NCBI RefSeq assembly: GCF_902459615.1
Contig: NZ_CABPSA010000002.1
Coordinates: 124,001 to 188,000 of the forward strand
Source of the DNA: Pandoraea commovens
GTDB lineage: Bacteria > Pseudomonadota > Gammaproteobacteria > Burkholderiales > Burkholderiaceae
Reading direction: 5' to 3'
Length of the DNA stretch: 64,000 nucleotides
Shown: piece after piece, positions 8,492-16,640 of the stretch
How the letters are laid out: every line of letters begins with the position of its first letter
How positions within the stretch are numbered: position 1 is the first letter of the stretch
Made by a program: the position numbers and the translations under genes
Notes under the pieces: model-generated
What the model was told of the DNA's origin: nothing
Seen by the model: only the letters and a program-made list of their open reading frames with translations
Databases searched by the model: none

Positions 8492-9430
8492 ATGACCATC
8501 GATGCCGATTTGCTCGCTTACTACGACCTGATGGCGCGTAAGTACCCCACCCCTGAGAACGCGCCCGCACCGACGCCGCAGGAAGTCCGGGCCAAATTCG
8601 CGACCGTCGCGGTCGAGGCCTTGCGTCCGTTACCGGCGGGTTTGCGCAGCGAGACGTTCGACATTCCTTTGCCGGGTCGCAACCTGCGCGCGCGCCTGTA
8701 TCGTCCTGTGGGTCGCACCGTCCCGCTGGTCGTGTACTTCCACGGGGGTGGCTGGGTCGTCGGCGACGTCGACACGCATGGCACCGTGGCGGCCTTGCTC
8801 GCGCAGGATGCGGACGTCGCGGTGTTGAGCGTCGACTACCGTCTGGCGCCGGAGCACCCGTTCCCGACGCCCATCGACGATGCGCGAGAAGCGCTTGCCT
8901 GGGCGGCGGAGCAGCGAGCGCGACTGGGCGTGAGTCTTGACCGTCTGGCTGTCGCGGGCGACAGCGCGGGTGGTCATCTGGCGGCGCAGGCGGCAGCGTG
9001 GTTCAACGACAAACATCCCGGAATGGTCGGTGCTCAATTGCTCATCTACCCGGTGGTGCAGTATCGGTTCGACACGCCGAGTTATGAGCGATTGGCGGAC
9101 GGTGTGGGATTAACGCGTGACGAGATGCGTTGGTACTGGAAGGAATTTCTGGGTGACGTAGAACCTGCGGAGGACGATGTCCGGGTGAATTTGATGGCGG
9201 AGGCACCACGTCATCCGTTGCCGAACAGTTTGGTGATTGCGGCGGAGTATGACCCGTTGCATGACGAGGCGGTGGAATATGCGCGGTTCGTTGCACGGAC
9301 GGGCGCAAGGGCGGAGATCATCGAAGCGGCGGGCCTCACGCACAGTTTTGCGAGATTGCAGCCGTTTGTGCCGCAGGCGAGGATGGTGATGCACGACGCT
9401 GCGCAGCGACTAAGAGAGTGGTTGGGATAA
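8492..9430 (+). CDS. alpha/beta hydrolase, HSL-type esterase/lipase
   Basis: The 312-residue protein has the hormone-sensitive-lipase family hallmarks: oxyanion HGGG at 84-87, nucleophile Ser158 in GDSAGG, Asp253 in YDPLHDEA and His283 in LTHSF. It is cytoplasmic with no signal peptide. Such enzymes hydrolyse short-chain esters; the natural substrate is unknown. The ATG at 8492 is chosen because the domain starts just after it; a longer frame from 8372 overlaps the previous gene and adds a basic, non-homologous stretch. The ribosome site is poor. Confidence 0.87.
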   Translation: MTIDADLLAYYDLMARKYPTPENAPAPTPQEVRAKFATVAVEALRPLPAGLRSETFDIPLPGRNLRARLYRPVGRTVPLVVYFHGGGWVVGDVDTHGTVAALLAQDADVAVLSVDYRLAPEHPFPTPIDDAREALAWAAEQRARLGVSLDRLAVAGDSAGGHLAAQAAAWFNDKHPGMVGAQLLIYPVVQYRFDTPSYERLADGVGLTRDEMRWYWKEFLGDVEPAEDDVRVNLMAEAPRHPLPNSLVIAAEYDPLHDEAVEYARFVARTGARAEIIEAAGLTHSFARLQPFVPQARMVMHDAAQRLREWLG

Positions 9431-9492
9431 AAGGAAAGGCGGCGGCCCCAGAAGACCGAGGGGTTTTCTGGGCCCTGGGCAAGGCAGGCCGG

Positions 9493-9557
9493 AACAAGGG
9501 GGGCGCTCACCGCAGTGACTTAAAGGTAGTGGAACGGAGGGGAGCGCCCCCCTTGTT
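9493..9557. terminator. bidirectional terminator hairpin
   Basis: A perfect 16-base inverted repeat (9493-9508 with 9542-9557), containing six G paired with six C, encloses a 33-base loop. It lies between the convergent esterase and PheC-like genes, where a shared terminator is expected. The outer pairs end in AA/TT with a short T run after the right arm, so it could serve both strands. Confidence 0.65.
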
Positions 9558-9617
9558 TCGGTGTCGCTGCGGAGTGGGGAGGGTGAGGCGTTGGCCTTAC
9601 CCGACAGCGTTAGCCCC

Positions 9618-10454
9618 TCACTTCAGCCACTTATCGACAACGGCTTGATACTCACCGGTTTTCTGGGCGAGGTTGAGCCACTGATCGACGTAGTGTTTAA
9701 AGACGTCATCGCCGCGAGGCAGCAGGTAGGCCTTCTCGCCAAACTGAAGCGGCTTATCGGGATTGACCGGGCATAAGGCAGGATTGAGCTTGTGCTGGAG
9801 CAGCGTCTCGGAGGAGTCCGTGACCATGACATCCGCTTTCCCGTCGGCGATCTGTTGGAAGATCGTGACGTTATCCGGGTAGATGGTGAGGGTGGCGTTG
9901 GGGAGGTACTGACGGGCGAAGCGTTCATTGGTGCCGCCGGGGTTGGCGATGGCGCGCGTGCTGGGTTTATTCAGATCGGCGAGCGTCTGGTACTTCGACA
10001 CGTCGGCGCAGCGAACGATCGGCGACTTCCCGTCGATCATGACCACCTTGCTGTAATAGGCGCGTGCGGCGCGATCGAGCGTCACCGAGATGCCACCGAC
10101 GGCGATATCGCACTTCCCGGCGGTGAAATCGTCCATCAGTGCCTTCCACGTCGTGGGAACGATCACCGGCTTCACGCCGAGCGACTTCGCCAGCGAGGCG
10201 ACCAGATCCACGTCGATGCCTTCGAACTGGCCGTCCGGGCGGCGGAACGAATAGGGCTTGTAGTCGCCCGTTGCGCAAGCGCGCAGGGTGCCCGACTTCA
10301 CGATGTCGTCGAGCCGGGAGTGGACGGCGGAAGGCTGGGGCGTGGCGGACTGTGCCTGCGCGAGGGTGGCAGTGGCGATACCGGTGGCGAAGGTGACGGC
10401 GAGCGCCGCCCCTGCCATGAAAGCCGCGCGGGCGGCCGTCTTCATGACTGTCAT
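9618..10454 (-). CDS. pheC: cyclohexadienyl dehydratase-like (PheC) / family 3 solute-binding protein
   Basis: The 278-residue protein has a signal peptide ending near AQAQS and the periplasmic binding protein fold. It resembles the secreted cyclohexadienyl dehydratase PheC of Pseudomonas in several long signatures: GDYKPYSFR, NPGGTNERFAR, PDNVTIFQQIADGKAD and EKAYLLPRGD. PheC converts prephenate or arogenate to phenylpyruvate or phenylalanine in the periplasm. It stands alone, with no ABC permease or ATPase, which favours an enzyme over a transport component. The start has GGAGAC seven bases upstream. A generic amino-acid binding protein remains the alternative. Confidence 0.75.
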   Translation of the reverse strand: MTVMKTAARAAFMAGAALAVTFATGIATATLAQAQSATPQPSAVHSRLDDIVKSGTLRACATGDYKPYSFRRPDGQFEGIDVDLVASLAKSLGVKPVIVPTTWKALMDDFTAGKCDIAVGGISVTLDRAARAYYSKVVMIDGKSPIVRCADVSKYQTLADLNKPSTRAIANPGGTNERFARQYLPNATLTIYPDNVTIFQQIADGKADVMVTDSSETLLQHKLNPALCPVNPDKPLQFGEKAYLLPRGDDVFKHYVDQWLNLAQKTGEYQAVVDKWLK

Positions 10455-10661
10455 GCTTGTCTCCGTATTGTTTTACTGGCGTTGTGACGCACGAGTTTCC
10501 CGCGTCGTCTGTGGCGGCGCGTGGGCCTCTCATACTACGGGTTCGGACGCGACGCCGCCAACCCGCGCAAAAAAATCGACGCCACAGCGCACGTCCCTCC
10601 CAAGCGCTTATCTGCGGCATAACAGCCCGGCCCGCGACCAGCCCCCGGATACCCGAGTAAA

Positions 10662-11771
10662 ATGACCGCTTGCCCAAAACCAACCGACCCTCCCTGCGAC
10701 GTGTCCCAAGCTCTGCAAAACGATACTTTCCTGCGCGCCCTGCTGCGCCAGCCGACCGAGTACACGCCGATCTGGCTGATGCGTCAGGCGGGCCGGTACC
10801 TGCCCGAATACAACGCGACCCGTGCCAAGGCCGGCAGCTTCCTGGCGCTGGCCAAGAACCCTGCCTACGCCACCGAAGTCACGCTTCAGCCGCTTGAGCG
10901 CTTTCCGCTCGACGCCGCGATCCTGTTCTCGGACATTCTCACCATCCCCGACGCCATGGGCCTCGGCCTGTCGTTCGAAGCGGGCGAAGGCCCGCGCTTC
11001 GCGCATCCGCTGCGCACCGAAGACGACGTGCGCGGCCTTCAGGCCCCGGATCTGGACAGCCTGCGCTACGTGTTCGACGCGGTCAGCGAAATCCGCCGCG
11101 CTCTGAACGGCCGCGTGCCGCTCATCGGCTTCTCGGGCAGCCCGTGGACCCTCGCGTGCTACATGGTCGAAGGACAAGGCTCCGCCGACTTCCGCACCGT
11201 CAAGACGATGATGTACGAACGTCCCGATCTGATGACGCACATCCTCGAGACCAACGCACGCGCCGTCGCCGCCTATCTCAACGCTCAGATCGAAGCGGGC
11301 GCGCAGGCCATCATGGTGTTCGACACCTGGGGTGGCGCGCTGGCCGACGGCCTGTATCAACGCTTCTCGCTCGCCTATATGAAGAAGGCGCTCGAAGGCG
11401 TGCACCGCGAATGGAACGGCGTGCGTATTCCGCACATCGTCTTCACCAAGGGCGGCGGCCAGTGGCTCGAAGCCATCGCCGACACCGGCCCGGACGCCAT
11501 TGGTCTGGACTGGACTGTCGATCTGGCGGCGGCCCGTCGTCGTGTGGGCGAGCGTTGTGCACTGCAAGGCAATTTCGACCCCACCGCCCTGTTTGCCGCG
11601 CCCGACGCCATCCGCACCGAGGTGCGCCGACTGCTCGACGCGTACGGCAATGCACCAGGCCATGTCTTCAACCTCGGACACGGCATCTCGCAATTCACCA
11701 ACCCCGAGCACGTTGCGGCGCTTGTGGACGAGGTACACAGCTATAGCCGGAAGATCCGTCAGACGGCGTGA
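10662..11771 (+). CDS. hemE: uroporphyrinogen decarboxylase
   Basis: HemE removes four carboxyl groups from uroporphyrinogen III to give coproporphyrinogen III in haem synthesis, in the cytosol. The N-terminal signature [15 protein letters not shown] and the second signature [16 protein letters not shown] are present, as is FNLGHGI near the C-terminus. The ATG at 10662 gives 369 residues; a GTG at 10701 would give 356, closer to the usual start of the family, so the first 13 residues are uncertain. It is followed by ~400 non-coding bases, then priA. Confidence 0.95.
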   Translation: MTACPKPTDPPCDVSQALQNDTFLRALLRQPTEYTPIWLMRQAGRYLPEYNATRAKAGSFLALAKNPAYATEVTLQPLERFPLDAAILFSDILTIPDAMGLGLSFEAGEGPRFAHPLRTEDDVRGLQAPDLDSLRYVFDAVSEIRRALNGRVPLIGFSGSPWTLACYMVEGQGSADFRTVKTMMYERPDLMTHILETNARAVAAYLNAQIEAGAQAIMVFDTWGGALADGLYQRFSLAYMKKALEGVHREWNGVRIPHIVFTKGGGQWLEAIADTGPDAIGLDWTVDLAAARRRVGERCALQGNFDPTALFAAPDAIRTEVRRLLDAYGNAPGHVFNLGHGISQFTNPEHVAALVDEVHSYSRKIRQTA

Positions 11772-12166
11772 TCAAAAATACGCGCAAGCGAAGACGCGGG
11801 TTCGCGGGGCATTTCGCCCTGCAAACCCAACCGCCGTTTCAAGTGGGGAAAGTCAAGGGATAAGCGGTCGAAGAACCCCTCCAATTTGCGGAGTTGTCCC
11901 GAAGACTTATGCACAAATTCTCGCTGCGCCGCCGCAAGTGAGAGACGTCGATAAGGCACCGTCGACGTCATTCATAAGCTATTGATCAAAAAGCAATTTT
12001 GATTCAAGCAAAGTCGGGGGTCCAAGCGATGCGAGGGCCGCGTAGCGAGGCTGGCGCGCCATAATCCCCACAGTTCTCAACATAGTTATCCACAAGCGTT
12101 TCGAAGCCGCCGGAAAGCCGACTCAAATCCGGGGTTTACCGAGACTTCTCAGGATTCACTTTAAGT
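11772..12166. other. hemE-priA intergenic region
   Basis: The 395 bases hold no supported gene. The right half contains a DnaA-box-like TTATCCACA and a related CCCCACA stretch, then AT-richer sequence before the TTG start of priA. No clear terminator hairpin with a T run was found after hemE. Confidence 0.4.
12086..12094 (+). promoter_or_regulatory. DnaA-box-like site upstream of priA
   Basis: TTATCCACA matches the consensus DnaA box exactly and lies 72 bases before the priA start. A single box can arise by chance, but its position ahead of a replication-restart gene suggests possible DnaA control. There is no cluster of boxes, so this is not an origin. Confidence 0.4.
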
Positions 12167-14650
12167 TTGACCCGCACCGACGACCTTTCCGAACCGAGCG
12201 ACGCATCGCACGACGACGCACTTGCTCCGGCGGCCCCGCCCCGTGCGGGTACGCCCGCCATCGCTCGCGTTGCGCTCGATACGCCGCTGATCACGCTGTT
12301 CGATTACCGTCTGGATCAGGCGGCGAGCCTCGGTCAGCTGGTGCAGGTTCCGTTCGGACGACGACAGGTTGTGGGCGTTGTCTGGGAATTGACGCAGCGC
12401 AGCGAAGTTGCGCCTGCGAAGCTGCGAGAAGTGACGTCTGTTTGGCACGAATTGCCGCCGCTCGGTGATGACTGGCGCGATCTGATGCAGTTCGCGTCGC
12501 GGTACTACCAGCGCGGTATCGGGGAAGTCGCACTGCCCGCGATCCCCGGCCACCTGCGCACGCCGATGCGCTGGTCGCGTCTGCTCGCGCAGCGCGGCGT
12601 GCAACGTTTTCGCATCGCCGACGGCGCGCTGTCCACGCTGATGGAGAACGTCCCGGCGCGACTGCGCGCACAGCGACGGCTCGCCGAAGGGCTTGCGCAG
12701 GCGGGCACGCTCGATGCCGACGAAGCAAAGGCGTTGTGTTCGAAGGCTGCGGACGTGCTCAAACAATGGGCTGCCGCCGGATGGGTCGTCGTCGAGACCG
12801 TGCCGTTCCATGAAACGGTGCGCGATATCGAGGATGCAGAGGATGCAGAGGACGACGAAGCTACCGACGTCGGCGACGCGTCGCCCGCCGCCCTCGCCGA
12901 AGTGCTGGACGATGACACCGACAGCGCCAGCCCGCTCGGAACGAAGACGCTTACCGTCGGACAGGCGGACGCAGTCGGTGCCATCCACGACGCCCTGATC
13001 GCCGCTGGCGCCCAGCGTCTGGACCAGACGACGGCCACCGACGACGCACCCGACACCCCCGCTTGCCCGCCCTTTCTGCTCTACGGCGTCACCGGCAGCG
13101 GCAAGACCGAAGTCTATTTGCGCGCGGTCGCCGAAGCGTTGCATACGCGGAACGTGCGCGATGCTCAGGTGCTCGTTCTCGTCCCGGAAATCAACCTGAC
13201 GCCGCAGCTCGAAGGCGTGTTCCGCGCGCGCTTCCCCGACGAGACGCTCGTCACCCTGCACAGCGGACTGGCCGAAGGCGAGCGCGCCCGGCACTGGCTC
13301 GCCGCCCATCGTGGCGAAGCGCGCATCGTGCTGGGCACACGGCTGGCGGTGATGGCCTCGCTGCCCCACCTGCGGCTGATCGTCGTCGACGAAGAACACG
13401 ATCCGTCCTACAAACAGCAGGAAGGCCTTCGGTACTCCGCACGCGACCTTGCCATCTGGCGGGCAAACCGCCTGCGTATCCCTGTGGTGCTCGGCTCGGC
13501 CACGCCGTCGCTCGACAGTTGGAACCGTGCCGAGCAAGGCCGCTACGTGCGTCTGGCCATGCCCGAGCGCGCCACCCCCGACGCCGTGCTGCCGCGCGTG
13601 TCGCTCATCGACATGGAGATCGAGCGCAAGCGTCAGCGTGTCGTCCACGAAGGGCTGTCGCAGCCACTGCTCGCGGCCATCCGAGCGCGGCTGGAAGCGG
13701 GCGAGCAAAGCTTGCTGTTCCTCAATCGTCGCGGTTACGCGCCCGTGCTCAACTGCGATGCCTGCGGATGGATCAGCGACTGCCGCCGATGCAGCGCGCA
13801 CATGGTGCTGCACAAGCCTGAGCGGCGCCTGCGTTGCCACCATTGCGGGGCAGAATCGCGTATTCCGCATGCGTGCCCCGATTGCGGCAACCTCGATCTG
13901 GCGCCGCTCGGACGCGGCACGCAACGGATCGAAGAAGCACTCGCCGAACACTTCCCCGACGCGCGGCTCGCGCGGATCGACGCCGACAGCACGCGTCGCA
14001 AAGGCAGCGCACAAGCCCTGTTCGCACAGGTGCATGCGGGCGAGGTCGACATCCTGATCGGCACGCAGATGGTGGCCAAAGGACACGATTTCCGTAACGT
14101 CACGCTGGTGGGGGTGGTCAACGCCGACAGCGCCCTCTTCTCGCATGACTTCCGGGCTGCCGAACGTCTCTTCGCCCAGCTCATGCAGGTGGCGGGCCGT
14201 GCCGGACGCGCCGCGCGGGCCGACGGCCCCGGCGACGTGCTGATTCAGACACGCTACGCGTCGCATCCGCTGTTCGCGTCGCTCATGCGCCACGACTACG
14301 CGGGCTTTGCCGCGCAGCAACTGGAAGAGCGCCGCGTCGCACTCTTGCCGCCGTACACTCATCAGGCCCTCCTGCGCGCCGAAGCCCGCAAGCTCGACGA
14401 CGCCATGGCGTTCCTGAAGCAAGCCCGCGAAATCGCCGCCACCCCGGCGCTGAACGACCCGCGCATCTCGTTGTGGGACCCCGTCCCCATGACGATGGTC
14501 CGCATCGCGGGCACCGACCGGGCGCAACTCGTGGTCGAGAGCCCCCACCGGGGCGCGCTCCAGCGCTTCCTCACCCACTGGATGAGCGAGTTGCGCGCGT
14601 TAAAAGCGCCTGTTCGCTGGCATCTCGAAGTCGACCCTCTCGAAATATAA
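12167..14650 (+). CDS. priA: primosomal protein N' (replication restart helicase)
   Basis: PriA reloads the replisome at stalled forks. The 827-residue protein has an N-terminal fork-binding domain, then Walker A GVTGSGKTE (about residue 305), DEEH Walker B (about 407), and a zinc-binding region with CDACG, CRRC, CHHCG and CPDCG pairs (about 530-570), followed by helicase motifs V and VI (QVAGRAGRA). The start is TTG at 12167; upstream frames are closed. An acidic low-complexity insert (around residues 221-250) separates the N-terminal domain from the helicase core, a variable region in this family. Confidence 0.95.
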   Translation: MTRTDDLSEPSDASHDDALAPAAPPRAGTPAIARVALDTPLITLFDYRLDQAASLGQLVQVPFGRRQVVGVVWELTQRSEVAPAKLREVTSVWHELPPLGDDWRDLMQFASRYYQRGIGEVALPAIPGHLRTPMRWSRLLAQRGVQRFRIADGALSTLMENVPARLRAQRRLAEGLAQAGTLDADEAKALCSKAADVLKQWAAAGWVVVETVPFHETVRDIEDAEDAEDDEATDVGDASPAALAEVLDDDTDSASPLGTKTLTVGQADAVGAIHDALIAAGAQRLDQTTATDDAPDTPACPPFLLYGVTGSGKTEVYLRAVAEALHTRNVRDAQVLVLVPEINLTPQLEGVFRARFPDETLVTLHSGLAEGERARHWLAAHRGEARIVLGTRLAVMASLPHLRLIVVDEEHDPSYKQQEGLRYSARDLAIWRANRLRIPVVLGSATPSLDSWNRAEQGRYVRLAMPERATPDAVLPRVSLIDMEIERKRQRVVHEGLSQPLLAAIRARLEAGEQSLLFLNRRGYAPVLNCDACGWISDCRRCSAHMVLHKPERRLRCHHCGAESRIPHACPDCGNLDLAPLGRGTQRIEEALAEHFPDARLARIDADSTRRKGSAQALFAQVHAGEVDILIGTQMVAKGHDFRNVTLVGVVNADSALFSHDFRAAERLFAQLMQVAGRAGRAARADGPGDVLIQTRYASHPLFASLMRHDYAGFAAQQLEERRVALLPPYTHQALLRAEARKLDDAMAFLKQAREIAATPALNDPRISLWDPVPMTMVRIAGTDRAQLVVESPHRGALQRFLTHWMSELRALKAPVRWHLEVDPLEI

Positions 14651-14788
14651 ATCGGTATATAGCGTTCCGGAAATTTGACAACATCGGAAGAATCTCCGAC
14701 GATGCGGCCATAAGAACGCTGCACGTCGAACGGTTCACGTCATCTGCACTGCATTTGAACGATAAGAAGTCCCTACAGGAGACATCCG

Positions 14789-16126
14789 ATGAAGTCGCAC
14801 GACCGGAGCGCCGCCCCCACGGCGCCGCAAACCGCATCCTCTCTCGTTCCTCCCGAATACGCCTTTTCCGAGTCACCGGCCGAGTCCGCTGTGGCTGAAG
14901 TGTCGCGCCGTCGATTTTTGCGACGTGCCGGTGCGCTCGGCGTCGGGGCCAGCCTCGCGGGCCGCGCACTCGATGTGCTCGCCGCCACCACCGCACCGCA
15001 GACGGTGACGCTGCCGTTCGCGAATGGCGAGCGCGAACTTGTCGCGTATCCGCAGAAGCGTCCGCTGATCCGGCTGACCGCACGTCCGCCGCAGTTGGAA
15101 ACACCGTTCGAAGTGTTCAACGACGGCCTGATCACGCCGAACGACGCCTTCTTCGTGCGCTATCACCTCGCGGGCATTCCGACCGACATCGATCCGGCGA
15201 AGCATCGGATTCGCGTCGGCGGCAGCGTCGCGAAGCCACTCGACATCTCGCTGGCGTCGCTCAAGAAGGATTTCGGCGCACCGGTCGAACTGGTGGCCGT
15301 GCATCAGTGTTCGGGCAACAGCCGGGGCTTCTTCGAGCCTCGCGTGGGCGGCGGCCAGATCGCCAACGGTGCGATGGGCAACGCGCGCTGGCGCGGCATT
15401 CCGCTTAAGCGCATTCTTGAGCGCGCGGGGGTTTCCGCCAGCGCGAAACAAGTGACGTTCGAAGGCCTCGACCGCCCGATCGTCCCGGCGACGCCCGAAT
15501 TCGTGAAAGCGCTCGACCTCGATCACGCGATGGACGGCGAAGTGATGGTCGCATTCGCGATGAACGGCAAAGACCTGCCAATGCTCAACGGCTTTCCGGT
15601 GCGCCTCGTCGTGCCGGGCTACTACGGCACGTACTGGGTCAAGCACCTGGCGGACATCAACGTCGTGGACAAAGTGTTCGACGGCTTCTGGATGGCTACC
15701 GCCTACCGCATTCCCGATAACGACTGCAACTGTGTCGAACCGGGCAAAGCACCCGAGAAGACCAAACCGATCGGTCGCTTCACCGTGCGCTCCTTCGTCA
15801 CCAGTCACACCGACGGCCAGCAAGTGGCGGCGGGCAAACCGATGCGCGTGCGCGGCATTGCGTTCGACGGCGGCGAAGGCATTCGCGACGTGCAGTTCTC
15901 AACCGACGGCGGCCAGACATGGCAGGCCGCAAAACTCGGCAACGAGCTGTCGAAGTACTCCTTCCGCGAATGGACGGCGTCGTTCACACCGCCGCAAGCC
16001 GGCGAGTATGTTCTGAAAGTTCGGGCGACGAATCGCGCGGGGGTCACGCAACCGCTGCAATCGTTGTGGAATCCGGCGGGCTATCTGCGCAACGGGGTGG
16101 AAACCGTGCGCGTAGTCGCGGCTTAA
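14789..16126 (+). CDS. sorA: sulfite dehydrogenase, molybdopterin subunit (SorA/SoxC-like)
   Basis: The 445-residue protein has a Tat signal (SRRRFLRRAG, residues 39-48), a sulfite-oxidase-type Mo-cofactor domain with the Mo-ligating Cys174 in HQCSGNSRG, and a C-terminal dimerisation domain. It would oxidise sulfite to sulfate in the periplasm. The next gene encodes a small cytochrome c with a 14-base gap, the arrangement of SorAB, where electrons pass to the haem subunit. The N-terminal leader before the twin arginines is long (~38 residues). The start has GGAG about nine bases upstream. Confidence 0.87.
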   Translation: MKSHDRSAAPTAPQTASSLVPPEYAFSESPAESAVAEVSRRRFLRRAGALGVGASLAGRALDVLAATTAPQTVTLPFANGERELVAYPQKRPLIRLTARPPQLETPFEVFNDGLITPNDAFFVRYHLAGIPTDIDPAKHRIRVGGSVAKPLDISLASLKKDFGAPVELVAVHQCSGNSRGFFEPRVGGGQIANGAMGNARWRGIPLKRILERAGVSASAKQVTFEGLDRPIVPATPEFVKALDLDHAMDGEVMVAFAMNGKDLPMLNGFPVRLVVPGYYGTYWVKHLADINVVDKVFDGFWMATAYRIPDNDCNCVEPGKAPEKTKPIGRFTVRSFVTSHTDGQQVAAGKPMRVRGIAFDGGEGIRDVQFSTDGGQTWQAAKLGNELSKYSFREWTASFTPPQAGEYVLKVRATNRAGVTQPLQSLWNPAGYLRNGVETVRVVAA

Positions 16127-16140
16127 GGCGGGGGACGATC

Positions 16141-16491
16141 ATGAACTTCTCGAAACTGATGCGCGGCACCGCCCTGCTGTCCGGCCTTTGCGGCTTGTTC
16201 GGCGTCTTCGGCCTGACGGCCGTCACACCCGCCCATGCACTCGACATCAAGTTGCCTCGGGAAACGTCGCAACTCAAGGCGTCGACGCTCGCAGGCCATC
16301 AGGCCGCCAGCGCATGGTGCGCGATGTGCCACTCCATCGACTACATCAATTCGCAGCCGCCCATGCCGTCCGCGTTCTGGCACGCCGAAGTGACCAAGAT
16401 GGTGAAAGTCTACGGTGCACCGATTCCCGAAGATCAGGTCAAGCTGATCTCCGAGTATCTGGGCACGACTTACGGCACCGACCACAAGTAA
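16141..16491 (+). CDS. sorB: sulfite dehydrogenase cytochrome c subunit (SorB-like)
   Basis: The 116-residue protein has a Sec signal ending near AHA and one haem c site, C60-A-M-C63-H64, followed by a short domain. It probably accepts electrons from SorA and passes them to the respiratory chain. The ribosome site GGGGGA precedes the ATG, only 14 bases after sorA, so the two form an operon. The likely axial Met is one of the Met residues at ~74-86. Confidence 0.8.
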   Translation: MNFSKLMRGTALLSGLCGLFGVFGLTAVTPAHALDIKLPRETSQLKASTLAGHQAASAWCAMCHSIDYINSQPPMPSAFWHAEVTKMVKVYGAPIPEDQVKLISEYLGTTYGTDHK

Positions 16492-16521
16492 CGTCGTTGG
16501 TTAGCCCATGAGCAGTACCGG

Positions 16522-16553
16522 GGTGCAACCCTAATTTTGACTCTGGTTGCACC
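16522..16553. promoter_or_regulatory. inverted GTTGCA pair, putative PutA operator
   Basis: GGTGCAACC (16522-16530) and GGTTGCACC (16545-16553) form a perfect 9-base inverted repeat around 14 AT-rich bases, 88-119 bases before putA. Each arm contains GTTGCA, the hexamer bound by the ribbon-helix-helix domain of PutA in enterobacteria. PutA here retains that domain. The hairpin could also act as a weak terminator for sorAB, but no T run follows. Confidence 0.55.
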
Positions 16554-16640
16554 TCTTTCGAAACCCGGTTACGATGCCGCCATTCACCCGCTATGGGTGT
16601 CACGCATTTTTGCGTTTTCGCGTCATCAGGGTCCCTTCTC

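Noticed and set aside
12061-12094. Possible replication origin near priA
   Set aside because: Only one full DnaA box and one partial match are present, without an AT-rich unwinding region or dnaA/dnaN nearby.
12161-14578. 805-residue open frame opposite priA
   Set aside because: It lies wholly antisense to a conserved helicase and reads as His/Arg/Gly-rich sequence, the usual mirror of GC-rich coding DNA. No domain was recognised.
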